From positions 14,543,495 to 14,607,494 of the forward strand of contig CM073328.1 of NCBI GenBank assembly GCA_037043015.1: a stretch of 64,000 nt of DNA, read 5' to 3'. The stretch is from Bryum argenteum (taxonomy: Eukaryota > Streptophyta > Bryopsida > Bryales > Bryaceae). Shown here piece by piece: positions 33,901-46,250 of the stretch. The notes below the pieces were generated by a model. It made no database searches and was not told the DNA's origin. It worked only from the letters and a program-made list of their open reading frames with translations. The position numbers and the translations under genes were made by a program. Each line of letters opens with the position of its first letter. Within the stretch, counting starts at the first letter, position 1.

Positions 33901-34560
33901 CCCCATGATGCCGGATTATGTTTTTGGTTTATAGCAATGGTTAAAAAATAAGAATAAAATGCTATGAAAATTTGTAGGCATGTATTTCAGAATAGATTTT
34001 GGGATTCTGTCCGGTCTTGGCGTTTTGTTGTTTGCAAGGATTTTCATTCATAAATAAAAGGTTTCTTGAACAAAATATGTGTGAGGTGGGGTTTGTGAGT
34101 GTCACCTTTTATCTATTACAAATCCAAGGACAGTTTCTAACCCTGCATGTGTTTTTGAAAGGGTGGTCTGGAAGATAATAATATGTTGGAACGATGGTTT
34201 ATTTTTAATTGATGTATAATTGTTGTATGTAATTGTTTTTGGCAATATTTGGTCGCCTTGTTAATATGTTGTTATTGCGCTGTGTTATGCTCTTTAATGG
34301 TTTTGTTTTTTGGTTTTTGGATATCTTATAGTTTATCAATTATGAGCTAATTTTGTATAAATGTTCATATCTGGATAATGCCTTTTTTGTACGCTCTTTA
34401 GTATATTTTGAAGTGATTTTTCTTGCTTCTTTGATTGCTTTATGCTTTTAACCTCTAGAAGAGAAGCTTTACACTGACCCCAAGACGGCCATATTTGAAA
34501 TCCATGAATACATTTATATTGAATTCTATTATAGGAAGTCCAATTGAAGGATATTGTTTA
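30901..34560 (-). pseudogene. Older degenerate copy of the same LINE
   Basis: Follows the younger copy in order at nucleotide level but is full of stops: 30920-31105 encodes YYYTNGSF (RNase H start, cf. YYTDGSF), 31560-31640 parallels the YAHPH block, 32300-32500 the Cys patch, 33000-33180 the thumb, 33480-33720 RT motif A, and 33840-34040 the RT fingers. It extends about 500 bp beyond the 5' truncation of the younger copy, into a Lys-rich EN-RT linker (AIKQSKKQ near 34420). A TDHK-like end of an APE domain may lie near 34640. Confidence 0.75.
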
Positions 34561-34711
34561 TATATATCTAATTAATCTACCGACCATTCTTATCAAATTT
34601 CACTGTACGGATCTTCATTTATGATCAGTCAAAACTCTTGTTTTTTTGCAAAATAATAACATGTCTATTTTTAAAAATCGATCACAACGTGGTCGATTTT
34701 GACTTTAGGGG

Positions 34712-35927
34712 TTAACCCCCTTAAACACCCAAGGGGAGTTTGAAGCCTATAAACAAAGCCTGCAAAGTGTCATAGATGAAAATGGATGAAATCTATCTAT
34801 ATTTTAACTGTACAATTTTGTAGTATACTTGTTGTAAGTCATGTGGATCAAATTTGGAGTCATGAGGCCTCATAGGTCGCAAGAGCATAACATTATGGTA
34901 CTCAAAAGAAATCACAAAATTTCAGCATTTTCACTTTAAAGTTTAAATGCTGTCAACAAACATATTGCAATGAAAAACTCCCCAACAACAAAGTTGTCGT
35001 CATCTCAACAACACACTTGTACCAAAAGAATTCATCAAAAAGGTACTTGGCTCAAATGATAGACTTGCAAGGGTAAATACTACCAAAATATTCACAAAAA
35101 GAGGGTCCAAATCTACACCCCTTGCATTCAAATTCTTGCCTTATCTTCAAAACACTTTCGATTGGGTCAAGGTTTGTACCACTTAAACTATACTCTATGT
35201 GGAACCTATTCCAAAAAACAAAGTTGAAATCCAGCAGTGAATGAAGGAGATATAGCTCCTCAAAATTCATCCGTTTTGTCACTTTTTTTCATCATAGAAC
35301 CATCATTGCAAATCCAATACCAAAAGTATTTGTATTTAACCCCTAAAGGTCCTTGATACAAAATTGTTTAAATTATCAAAAAGAACCTTCTTCTACTTCA
35401 GGTGCAAAGAAACTCAATCTAAGCATTGATTAGAAGATCCAACCGTAGGATCTTGAAGTTAACTTGACCCTTTTCTCGAATGTTAAATTTGAACCGTTAA
35501 TTTTTCTCCAATTTTGAGATTATAATGGTCAAAGTTGGCTGAATTTTCTTCCTGCGGAAATTCCAAAAAGCGATTTCCGCTTTCTTGGACCTTTAGGGGT
35601 TAAAAATCTTCCAACCACAAATAATTCATCTTGAGATCATGATCATATATAAAAAAACATGAAAAACCATTATTGATTTCCCATAATTGCCTCACAATGG
35701 TAAAATATACCCCATGTTTGAAAACTCAAAAAGAAGAGCTCCATGTACCAAAAAACACGCCATTTATTCATTATTCATTTTAAAGGTCTCTAACTTTTAC
35801 CACACAATCTAGACTTTATTTAAGACGCAACCCAAATGATTTTGTCCAAAACAAAGTTATGGCCCTTCAAAGCTTCTACCTTTCATCCAAAATATCATCT
35901 TCGACATCCTATGCGTTCAAGGCTTAA
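34712..35927 (-). mobile_element. TTAA-type MITE, long family, with nested insertion
   Basis: From TTAACCCCCTTAAACACCC to a decayed right end GCGTTCAAGGCTTAA. Reverse complement of 4040-4984 and 52784-53708. A 268-bp TTAA element is nested at 35336-35603. Another TTAA-element end (GACTTTAGGGGTTAA) abuts it at 34701-34715. Confidence 0.8.
35336..35603 (+). mobile_element. TTAA-type MITE, 268 bp, nested, with empty site known
   Basis: TTAACCCCTAAAGGTCC to GGACCTTTAGGGGTTAA. The host element reads AGTATTTGTA before and AAATCTTCC after it. Uninterrupted relatives read (inverted) AAGTATTTGG ATAA GAAATCTAAC at 53090-53120 and TTATTTGG ATCA AGAATCTTCC near 4390. So the four bases TTAA were duplicated. 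Same family as 6694, 22004 and 48595. Confidence 0.9.
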
Positions 35928-37400
35928 AGTCATAAGTTCTACTTTATCATGTGTAATCACAATGGAATGTCTTAAAATGGTGTGTTTCACATGAGCATAA
36001 ACAATTGGATCGGAAAATGATATCAAGCATGATACCCTCATGTCCGCATATACTATTTAGAAAATGCGATGAGAGTATGGTTCATTGCATGTCCGCACAT
36101 ACCGTAATCTATTGCATTGTACTTACAGAAAAAAACGAACCTCACGCTCTTGTCATATAAAACTGATCCGTGCACATGATCGAAACTACAGTACCTCTCA
36201 ACCTTACGCCGGTAAAATTTGAAAATAGGAAAAAAACAACATAAAATAAAAGACAAAAAAATACGGGAGATCTAACATGGGCAGATGTCAAATTCAATTG
36301 TGCACATGTCATGAGTAATATGCTTACTGCAGAGGAGTTTCAGTTCCGCAGAGCCATGCCAAGAATTCTTGACAGACCAGAGGCCTTCTCCACCGTAGTG
36401 TAAACTGGCCCTAAGTTATGTATTTGTTTATCAACCAATTCTGATGATATGTCTGAAACAAATGCTTATCATAATTATGTTTGTTACCCACATTTTTGTA
36501 GTAGTGAAAATGATTGAATTTTATTGAGTTTCTTAATTACACCGTCCTTTGTATTACATTCTACACTAATCTGCTGTGTAAATTGTTTTAAGCACACGCA
36601 AGAGTACTTAACGCCCAACCCGTCTGAAAATACACTAAAAAGCAAGCTAGAGGGGCATGCTTGGGCATTTAAGGGTCAACCCCTCAAGGTGAGTGAGGCT
36701 CAAATAGGGTCGATTGGACTTTGATCACCATCGGATTTACTGTTTTTAGAGTGCGTGAAGATATATATATTTGCACTTAAGGGTTGACAACACTATTTCA
36801 AATCCGCCCAAACTGAAATATATGCTCAACAGCTCTCAGAATTTGCCCGAAATCGATTAAAACGAAGAAACGTTAAAAATTCCCCAAAAATTGAGATTGT
36901 ACTTACTTTTCAAGTTTTAATTTTCTCACATGTAGAAGAGGTAGTAAGGTATGATCTCACCGTTTGACTTTCCAATGCAATAATTTTATACATGCCTCTT
37001 TTATTCTTGAAACTGGGCCTTTGTATTTAGATTTCAGCATACCTCCATGTGAAAAATTAAGCATTTCTTCAAGTTTTATAGATCCTATGATGGTAAAAAT
37101 TACATAGACAAGTTCCTTACTTACCCAAAAACAAGAATTTGAAGAGCCTCATGTCAAATTTCTTTTTAAGAATGATCCCCGATTTAATTTTTTTTTGTCA
37201 TTCTACAACATGGATTTTTTTTTGTTTTTTTTTTTTTTTTTCAAATTTGAACGTTACGATCTCACAAACGGTGAAGAGGGCAATTTTAAGGGATTTTGAT
37301 TGTTTTAAGGCAGCTCACCTGTAAGAGTTAATTATGATCATCACATGCTAAATATGCATTTTCTAAATAATAATAATCACATGCAGTTTTCTGATTTGAA
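35928..37400. other. Intergenic, MITE end fragment only
   Basis: 36640-36680 (GCTTGGGCATTTAAGGGTCAA) is an end of the 369-bp TTAA family. A poly(T) run lies near 37210-37240. No gene recognised. Confidence 0.45.
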
Positions 37401-37539
37401 CCACCACATGTTTAGGATCACCCCTTATTATTCAAAGAATGTCAAATAGTATTTTTGTATTCATCACATGCTATAGATGCTCTTTTACCGTCAATTATTA
37501 CATGGGCAGTAATTTCATTTCAATTGAAGTAAATTTTGC

Positions 37540-39190
37540 CATTATATTAACTAAAGAAGAATGGGAGTTGTTTTTAATCCTCTTTTCAAATTCATTGGAA
37601 TGGAATTCTATTCCAATGTATGACAACCTCATTCAATGCAAATGTAAATATTAACATTACCAACTATGGAAGTATGGCAGCAGTTATTTTTGTAAAAAAA
37701 TAGTCACCCAATTTTTTTCATGTTATTTAACCCGTAAAGGTCCGGAAAACCCATAATAGGTTTTTGCGATTTCGGGTAGCTTGGATGAAGGGGTTTAAAG
37801 TAATATTTTTAGTCAAGATTTTTAGTGGGTGCTCCTTGTATTGCAAAGTGTATGTGGTAGAATTTGTAAAGAGAAATTCCAATTGTAGAACCTTCATCCA
37901 AAAAAATTAGGTTTCAAGATCAAGAAGGGTTGCTTAAAAGTAGTTTCTTTAATTGTTTTAAATTTTTTAAATTTTTTTTTGAAAATGTTCATTACGAAGT
38001 TCCAAGGTGACCCAAGTCAAAACGTTTATCAATTTTACAATTTACCCAAGGTACCTACTCACCATTTACTTCTTTGATATAAAAAATACAATGAATGTGA
38101 TGCTTGCTTTCCCGAATCTCTGTTCTTATACCTTCTTCTAGTAAAAAAATTTAGATGAAGGTTCAAAAAGGTGAATGAGTCCGCAAAAGTTTACATGGAC
38201 ATTCTCAACTTAGTTATCTACATAGAAAAAAAGTATGAGCAAAATATTTGGAACAACGAACTTGAAATTCACCCCAACAGCCATTGATGTAAGAGCCGAT
38301 ATGAGAGATAGCTTCATTCTCACCAATGTAGCTATTGCCAATCGCCACATTACTAGTCAAGGAAGAACAACAATTTTTCTTCTTCAAAACCATCAAATCA
38401 ATCATGTTAATGCTAATCATTAATGCTAATCAAGTTATATTGGCAATAATTCCATTCTAATCTAAGAAACGTATCACAGCCTCATCCTCCGCAACGTATA
38501 TCTTGCCTCACATTACTAACCAAGGAAGAATGGCAGTTTTTTCTCTATTCCAAGACTTATTGAACCAATCTCATCATTGTTAACAAAAGCAAACTCTCTC
38601 GATGAGATCTATACATACACCAAGCAATACTCTACATGAAACAAATGCTTAGTAAGCATCAAGACATTACTCTTACTCACATCTCTTTCAAATACATTAA
38701 CATTGATTCCATATTAATAAGCAACATTCCCAAGAAAATAGGCAATAATTATCCGATCAGCATGCAAACATTGAAAACATTGCTTATTTTCTTCAGAATG
38801 ATATTTACATTTTCAAGCGAGCGCTACAGAATTATCCAAGAAAGAATGGCAATTGCGTTCTTCTTCAAAAATATCAAACCAATCATGTTTTACCGAGCAA
38901 GCAATTGCTTATGTTGTGTTTTTCAATCGATAAACACATTGATTCGTTCAAGAAAAGAGAGAAAGCTTCCGGATCCATACAGATGCTGAATAAGCATCCA
39001 CAGATGCTCTCTTAATTTACTCACAAGTTTTCGAATACATGTCTTTAATCTAAATGAGACAGCCTCATTCTCGGCAATGAAACTATTGCCGAGCTAGCCA
39101 AGCAAGAATTGTTATCTTTTTCAAAATTTATTCAACCAATCTGTCTATATGAACAGAAGAACAGCAAGCTCTCTTAACTGAGAGCTCACA
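37540..39190 (+). repeat. Degenerate tandem units downstream of the LRR gene
   Basis: At least five diverged units share ATTGCC, (A)CATTACTA.CCAAGGAAGAATGG or variants, a T-rich block with TTCTTCAAAA, and ATCAAACCAATCATG (near 37545, 38330, 38510, 38840, 39090). The first unit lies before the TTAA MITE at 37727, which seems inserted in the array. Confidence 0.6.
37727..38225 (-). mobile_element. Truncated TTAA-type MITE, 936-bp family
   Basis: TTAACCCGTAAAGGTCC, then GATTTCGGGTAGC, GATGAAGGGGTTTAAAGTAA, GACCCAAGTCAAAACG and GATGAAGGTTCAAAAAGG follow the reverse complement of 49286-50221 in order. The far end is missing. Confidence 0.7.
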
Positions 39191-39266
39191 ACTCTCTCTA
39201 GCTACGATCTATACACACACACACAAACACACCTGAAGAATGAAAGGACTTGATTAAATGAATGAA

Positions 39267-41706
39267 TCAGTCGCCTGGTGATCCGTTGCTGCCTTTCTGG
39301 CACTGATAGTCCGGTCTCGACGCCGGCATGTCCACATTCGGAGGGCAAAGCGATTGCGGTGGCGGTACCATGCAGTTGTATTGTAAACAGACTGCTACAC
39401 TCGGTGGAAGTGATGCTGCTCCTAGTGCTCCACTGTCGGTTAGGTAGTTGTGTTGGAGGTAGAGAGATTGGAGTGTTGCTTCCTGCATTTTGCTTGCGAA
39501 ATCCTGCAACAATGCACACACATATGCGTTAGTTCTACTGCTCTTTCTGGTGTTTCGATGGACTTCTGAATTGATAGATGCAAAGCTGAAGATCTAACGG
39601 AGTTCGAATGGTGATACTGATACTGATAGAATAATCAACTGTTCAGTACGCAGAAAGTAAACAACAGGCATCAAATCGACACGGTTTAGTAGTCAACACC
39701 CACTACGTAACATACGATTTACACCACTGATCGGCAGCTTACAATCTTTCCTATTGATACCGACAGTTCGCACTGACCTAGTTAAGAGTGATTTAGAGTA
39801 GTTTGAGAAGGTTTTGTCTACGAATATCGTTGTGAAGGCGACGCTAGACATGAATTTAACGTATTTCATTGCTGAGAACCAAAGTTATCATGAAATGAAT
39901 GAAGTCAGAGTGTAACTCATGTCAATGGAATTTTAGGAGGATGCTGAATGGGATTAACCTAGTATTCAGACTTTGTAGCCAAAACATATACAAGCTCTGA
40001 ATCCATGCTGAATGAGCAGTTTCAGTTGGTCAACATTACAGGATAGCAGTTGATTCTTGGCTATGAAGAACTCTAGATCAGTATTGAGAATGTTAGACTA
40101 ACACCATGTGCATTTGATTGACTTTCAAAGTAATCGGCAAATACCAGACAATAATATGACGATGCTGATGTTCTGTCAACGGTTAAAGAAACTTATCATT
40201 GTTAAGTTTTATAGGTTGATCAGAACAAGGTAAACTCTCTCTGTACATGAACTTCACGATGCTGTAAGCTACTGACAGATCATGGATACTGATTAATGAT
40301 TGCTTATTGATGCAAGATGAAAATCTGGATAACTCCACCTCATAGTTGTTAGATGAACTTAAGTCAGCAATAAGAGTTTTGATGATAGTTAAAACAAGGT
40401 TGACTTCCTCTTCGCATTTTCCACGAACGTGAAGAATCATAGATACAGCATACTGATGAAGTAGCTACTTTCATTGATGAAGCAATTAAGTCGGCAATTA
40501 AAGATAGATGAACTGTTTCGTTTATTGATTAGGTCTAGGTCAGCTCTCTTCAAATTTGAAGGGTAGCAACAGAGGGCAAGTTCTGGTATATTAACAACTG
40601 CCGTACATCTACCATTGATAGGTTTCTGTATGTTGATTCAGCAATCAGATTTTCTCTTTGAGGTTTATATACTGTTTTACTGCTTGGAACATTGGGAGAA
40701 AGGTATGAGAACTGACCTGTGGAATAGTCCCGACGAATAGGTTGTTGTTCAAGAACAAGCTCTGCGTCCCCGCCAAGTACGGCGAGATACTCCCTTGCAG
40801 ATGATTATGGCTCAAATCCACGACAGGAATAGTCACATACCCCGGAACACTGACCGCACCCCGAAACTGGTTATGATTCAGCAACAAGAAACTCAACGGA
40901 AACTCGAAGAAGTAACTCGGAATCCCCCCGGAGAATTCATTGTAGCTCAAATCCAGGTAACTCAACCTATTCATCCCTTCCAGTCCATACACGCTTCCCG
41001 AGAATCGGTTCTTCGTCACCGACACATACTCCACCGACACCGGCAGCTCCGGAAGATCCCCAGACAAATCATTATTCCTCACATCGAAATGAACCAAGCT
41101 CGTCCCTTTCAAACTCCCAATCCCCCCATAGAATCGATTCTCTGATAACACCAACACTCGAAGAGACTGTAACCCTCCGAGAGATCCAGGAATCGGTCCG
41201 TCGAGGTTGTTTTTCCGGATTTGCAGAGTCTCGAGGTTTTTGAGATTCGAGAAAGAGGAGGGGATCCAGCCGGTGATGTAGTTAGGAGAGAGTGAGAAGG
41301 TTCGCAGGTTTTGTAAGTTGCCGAATGATTCGGGGATTGAGCCTCGAAGTGCACCAGATTGGATTGTGAGAGATTGAAGGTACTGGAGGTTGCCGATTGC
41401 GGAAGGGAGGCTGCCTCCCAATCCTGGAGTGCCGGCTGAAGATGGGCCGAGGGTTAAAGAGGAGATTCGGTTGAAGGCTCCGATCTGGGTGCATTGCACT
41501 CCGGAGAAGGAGATGCAGGGATTTACTCGGAGTGCGAAGACCCAGGATGAGAAGAAACTGCCGCCGGGGAGGTCGTGCATCGAGGATTTGATTGAGCGGA
41601 GAGTGATCATGTCGATTGGGTGGAGGAGTTGGGCGTTGGTGCGGAGAATTGATGAGAGCAGGATCAGAAGTATCGGCACCATCCTGTGAGTGTTCCTGAT
41701 CACCAT
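39267..41706 (-). CDS. Secreted leucine-rich repeat protein without kinase
   Basis: Two exons in phase 0: 41706-40717 (ends CAG before GTCAGT) and 39503-39267 (after TTGCAG), 408 residues. The ATG at 41706 is preferred because the frame upstream opens only with TTG. A signal peptide ends near NAQ (residue 26). An LRRNT-like cap (PGGSFFSSWVF..NPCISFSGVQC) is followed by about nine LRRs of plant type (e.g. LQSLTIQSGALRGSIPESFG, LSYLDLSYNEFSGGIPSYF) and a Cys-containing tail (CLQYNCMVPPPQSLC). There is no transmembrane segment or kinase. Layout fits apoplastic LRR proteins of the Arabidopsis At1g03440/At4g03010 group; function there is little known. The 1213-bp intron falls in the last LRR. Confidence 0.9.
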
Positions 41707-41814
41707 CGTTCTAACCTTCGAAATCAACAGCAACTAGGCGCTTTCGATCGAAACTCCTAGACCTCCATGATCATCAATCTGGAGCTTTCTCGAGAAGAGG
41801 CTAGAATGGGCTCC

Positions 41815-41822
41815 TCTATATA
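41815..41822 (-). promoter_or_regulatory. Putative TATA box of the LRR gene
   Basis: TATATAGA on the minus strand, about 116 bp before the ATG, would place the start site near 41785 and give a leader of about 80 nt. Confidence 0.6.
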
Positions 41823-42067
41823 CAATGAGGCAGATCAATGTCCGGCTCTTGAATCTGCAACGGCCGCCATTTCCGTTAAAACGCAGTTGCAATGAGCAAA
41901 AGTTAGTGGATTCATGAGTAGATGGGTGAGATGTGGCATGGAAAAAGCACAGTTACTTGCACTCTACATGATTTCATAACCAAATGGCATATGAAGATTG
42001 AAGGTGAAGACAAAGGGTCACATTGTCAGATTGAGGGTGAAGACAAAGGGTCACATTGGTTGAGTAG

Positions 42068-42495
42068 CTAAGGGGCAAGAATCAGTACAATAGAACAGTG
42101 ATTCATGTGGATAGTGATTTGGGTCACACCTTCAACACGCTCGAGGCTCTTCGTAAGAGTAGATGAGAACTTCCTGGCTGGACCTGGGGCTGCTGTGTTG
42201 GATGATCTGAGTTGAGCCACACAGTTAGCGCGAGCGGCTATGGCACGAAAATTCTCCAGCGAGCGACTACTCATGGACGTTTACGGACAATCTGGGAGAA
42301 TCTGAGGGAGGGACCAATAGCTGTCACTGTACATGCTACTTCCCTAAAGTACAACACACGCGACCTGGCTTGACGTTCCCCCTCTCCAGGACAGTCACTC
42401 CAAAGCTCACAGAACACCATAGCCGCTTCCAAACATCGAAGCGACACGCAAAACAATTCACGAGCATTGGGTTGATCCGAAGCAAGGCGATGCAA
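42068..42495 (-). other. Two overlapping short frames, unassigned
   Basis: 42271-42495 (RCLEAAMVFCELW) and 42068-42274 (ENFRAIAARANCVAQLRSSN) have protein-like composition and meet at an ATGA overlap. The start of the first is duplicated, diverged, at 58977 (minus). No family recognised. They may be remnants of a gene duplicated between the two loci. Confidence 0.25.
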
Positions 42496-43620
42496 CCGAG
42501 GTGAATTAGCTTACCCTCGCTGCGATCGATTCACTTATGCAAGAGAAACGGAAAGGAGCTTCCGGAGTTACTTGACGGCGACGGCGACGGTACCTGTACA
42601 GAACATGCAACCACAAGCAGAGGCCAAGCCGTTATCGAGCTCCACGCTCAAACAACTGAGAGCTCTTGATCGCACAAACTACAGCAAGACAATGTCGAGT
42701 TCATTCATTTGCTTCTGCATTCAATAACGTCCAACAACGACAACAAGCTCGCAAATTCACCAACAGACTGCTTGAATCGACTCGATTGCAGCAGAGCTTC
42801 CACAAGAGTAACACTAGGATCCTTCAACAAATTGCGAGAGCATCCGCAACGTCACTTGCATGCAAAAGCTTCATCAACATTGATCACCCAATTGCTAACA
42901 GAGGCTCCAACAACACTAATGCACTCAGCAATCGCGCTTCCTCTTACAAATTGCTTCAGTTCTCAGCAACAATCGATCAAAAATTGCTGCCAAAAGCCGC
43001 AAGTGTTGCACTCGATTGCATGGATAATTATCCAACAGAGCTGACACGAAATCATTCAACAGCTTGTGCTATAACAGGTTGCAAAGAGCATCCACAGCAT
43101 TCACTTGCATGTAAGAGCTTCTACAACATCACCCAATTGCTTAAATATCCAAAAGTGCCTTCACAATTGCTTGGATACTCAACAAAGCTTCAACGAGAGT
43201 GATCGAACAGCTCATGCTTCGAGCATCCACAACATCAATTGCAAGACAATCACTCAATTGCCTCGAGTATCGATTTGACTAAGCCTCGGCAACAAATTGC
43301 TTGGAAATCTAACGAAAGCTTTGACACCAGAGACCTTGCAATTGCGCGCATACCAAGTGAGTCCTGGAGCGACCTCTCCGACGGGTTTTTGCTGATGCGA
43401 CTGTAGTCACTCAATGACTCTGGCGCTCCTGCAACAGCAGTGATTGGGGATGAGACCGTTCGCAAGTGAGCGTTGGGGCAGCAAAGCGAAGATCTAATGC
43501 AGCAGCAGCACTCAAGGAGAAACCGTCCGTCCGTCTCCCCTACACAACTCTTACAGCTGTTGCACGACAGTCAGGGTGCCCCAGCCAGGGAGTGCGCCGT
43601 CAGAACCTGATCACCCTGCT
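42390..43620 (+). repeat. Duplicated block, copy A, with internal tandem units
   Basis: Colinear with 58910-59545: CCATAGCCG.TTCCAAACATCGAA, then CTGTACAGAACATGCA, TCACTTGCATG, GATCACCCAATTGCT, GAGTCCTGGAGC, TCCTGCAACAGCAGTGAT, GTTCGCAAGTGAGCG and GTTGCACGACAGTCAGGGTG. Copy A is longer because TTGCATG..AGAGCTTC..CAACATC..CAATTGCTT units are repeated (42850-43260). A 178-codon open frame over these repeats (42666-43202) is probably a by-product. Confidence 0.75.
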
Positions 43621-44100
43621 GCTCACCCTTCAATCTTTCTCTTTAGAGCCAGCCCGGCATTTCTCTGTTACTATGCTTTTTTGTGTAACTTATATTTCTT
43701 TGTGTTTCCGTTAGTTGACCTGATTCAGGTTTCTGACGGAGTCTGTCTGTGTCTGGGTTGCAGGTATCGAGTAAGCATGGCTTGCAGGGAGCCACCAGCC
43801 GTTGTAGTAGAGTAAAAGTGGTATGAGGAGTTATGAGAGCGTATTCAATGAGGGCTGGTGCTTGCCTCTTTCATTTCATTTAACTTATGTTTTTGTTTCT
43901 TTCCTCTCTAACTGTCTCTCAAACGGTGCAAATTTGTTTATTTGTGTACCTGGCCGGTGCTGTAGGTATTCATGAATAAAACGGGAAAATAGAAGTAGTG
44001 GACATTGATCTGGGGTTCTAATTAAACGCAAACAATAAAGTAACATAACAAAGTTCCATGTATTTTTAGCAAAAACACAATGATAAAAATCACAAATGAG
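43621..44100. other. Intergenic, no gene seen
   Basis: Pyrimidine-rich then AT-rich DNA. No domain in its short open frames. Confidence 0.4.
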
Positions 44101-44102
44101 CA

Positions 44103-44172
44103 TATTTACCCGAGTGGTCTAAGGGAGGCAACTTAAGATCGCCCATGCCTGGGTGCAAAACCCATAGTCAAC
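44103..44172 (+). pseudogene. Degenerate tRNA-Leu-like sequence
   Basis: CCGAGTGGTCTAAGG is the D-arm and A box of class II eukaryotic tRNAs (TGGTCTAAGGG fits the A box fully). ACTTAAGAT could be an anticodon loop with TAA. CTGGGTGCAAAACCCA forms a T-arm-like hairpin but has a poor B box, and the long variable arm is missing. It is probably a fossil tRNA or SINE head, not a working tRNA. Confidence 0.45.
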
Positions 44173-45660
44173 ATTTTCACATTTAGTACTTTGCTCCTGT
44201 AATATAATAATTAAAGAAGTTAAGGTAGATCTAGCCAATGTTTCGTAGCCCAAAAGGTTTGTAATAGACTCTTCCCCATTTTCTACTTCCAAATATTCTC
44301 ACAAAGACATACTTTTGATTTACATATTCATCTTCTCCCCAATATTTTCAAGTCTTTCTTGCTAATCAAATTGGACTACATAATCTACAAACTAAGTTCG
44401 TACTTTGTACTAGAATGTGAGGTTCAAGTGTATTTTATGTTGTACTTTGCTACTTGTCACACATCAAAACTTGCTACTCGATAATTTGGAAGAAGCACCA
44501 CAACAAGAGGGGACAACTTCTGAAGCCTATGCACAAATCCATAGTACACAAATGGGGGGTGATTAAAGCCAAATTAAGGTGCGTTCATCAGGTTAACCAG
44601 AAACATTAATGCGCATTGGATAAAGAGCTTGGGAATGATTTTGAGAAGCAAGTGTGGAGTACATTCCGTTGCAAGGGTGTTCAACTTACAGTATTATCAT
44701 GATCATTTGGTACCGAATGTGGCATTAAATGATCATATTTCACCACGCATGTACACTTGGACTTGCCCAACAATATTGTGGTACACTTGCTCATTTTCAT
44801 ACTTGATCATTTATTTTAGCAATTCTCTTACTCAATGGAAGTATAGTAAGGTGGCCAATAATGGTGCAATGTATAGGGATATTAGTAGAAATTAGTAGAA
44901 AGCTAGAGCAAGTGAAATCATCATTTTTGAACTCTTCTATGGAAAGTTATGAATTTTTGAAGTTGGGAATATAGGTGCTCCTAAAGTGATGCCCTCAAAT
45001 GATACCCTATAATGTTTGGAGTGAGCACATGGTATTGTTGTATGGAGAAGCTATTGTGTACCTATAAGTGAAGATTACTATAGCTTCAACATTGTCAGTG
45101 GGATTTACTTCAATTTAGACCACTCTACTATAATGATATTTGGAAATGGTAGACTGCGTCAGAGACGAATTACGTGTAGAGAAGAATTTCTAGAGTATAA
45201 GAACCAAAAACGACTTCCTCATAGTATTTTTTGAAATCAAATCGATGTGCTTGATTTTGGAAATTTTAATGGTTGGAATTTGTTTAGTTTTGTCTTATTA
45301 GTGTACCCTCCAAGGTTTTTTTGACTTAGACTGTACTAATGTTGAGATATACGTAGTCAAAGCTCCATTTTTGTAGCAATTTCATTGTTTTGAGTTAAAA
45401 CGACTTTAACCAAGCTCTTATTAACATTTGAGATTAACCTCCAGAGTCTCAGGGGGTAACAACCTTCAACTTTTCTTCAAAAGGTCAAATAAATCATTTC
45501 TATATGAATATTCTAGGAGATTGTAAGATATGCAAAATTGTAACTGTTAAATCTCCTAAAACACTAGGCCTAAAAACTTAGAGATTAGTTGTATCTTGTA
45601 GAGGCTCCATGAAAATAATAGATGAAATATGAACGGAAACTCTACAAACATTATGAACTA
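44173..45660. other. Intergenic, no gene seen
   Basis: AT-rich DNA with an 88-codon open frame (44629-44895) of no recognisable family. Confidence 0.4.
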
Positions 45661-45735
45661 GGTAATGGGGGCCTGGAGCAGCGCTACGGGGCGTAATGGA
45701 GCAGCGCGTTAGCGCTGCGACAGGCGCCCATTACC
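45661..45735. repeat. GC-rich hairpin, probable minimal MITE or element end
   Basis: GGTAATGGGGGCCTG (45661-45675) pairs with CAGGCGCCCATTACC (45721-45735) with one mismatch. A second hairpin, GCAGCGC / GCGCTGC, lies inside at 45701-45718. It is a GC-rich island in AT-rich DNA. Confidence 0.75.
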
Positions 45736-46146
45736 GGGCGTAATTTTCCGGCCGAAAAACGGATGAAAATGTTTTGGATGAAAATTTTGGACTTATGGTC
45801 GTTCTTCCATGCTTTTGTTGGAGCGATCTGGATCGTTGGATGGGATTAGAAATATGTACACTGTTTTCATCCACAAATCCGTGCATTACAATTAACTTTC
45901 ATCCATTAACTCATTAATTATGGGCTATAATGTGTAAGCCCAGAACGAATAAAATTTTGCCACGTCAGCAGAATTTTGAGGCCGGTTAATTACGAATCTT
46001 CCCAAGATAGCAAGAGCTTCCTAATGGTAATTGTTTCCAACATCCATTCTGCTTCTCATTCATCTCTGTTCCTTACCGTCTCTCATCCATCCCGTGCCCC
46101 CATTCCGTCCCACATCCACCCTCTTTTGCATTACCCCTATTTACTA

Positions 46147-46247
46147 CTCCCTCTGGCCCATTGTAATTGTACAGTAGGTTCTCTCAAATCTATCTCCCAA
46201 GGTAGAGTTGAGAGAACGTACTAACAATAATAACAGGACAAAGGGAG
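46147..46247. mobile_element. Stowaway-like MITE in the SAUR TATA box
   Basis: Ends CTCCCTCTGGCCCATTGTAA and ACAGGACAAAGGGAG, flanked by TA at 46145-46146 and 46248-46249. It is related to 20096-20202. Removing it together with the next MITE joins ATTTAC-TA-T-TTAA-GGAGCCTC. Confidence 0.88.
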
Positions 46248-46250
46248 TAT

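Noticed and set aside
42666..43202. 178-codon open frame as a gene
   Set aside because: It spans degenerate tandem repeats, has biased composition and no domain. The homologous block at 59140 does not keep the frame.
44103..44172. Functional tRNA-Leu gene
   Set aside because: The B box and variable arm are degenerate and the acceptor stem does not pair convincingly.
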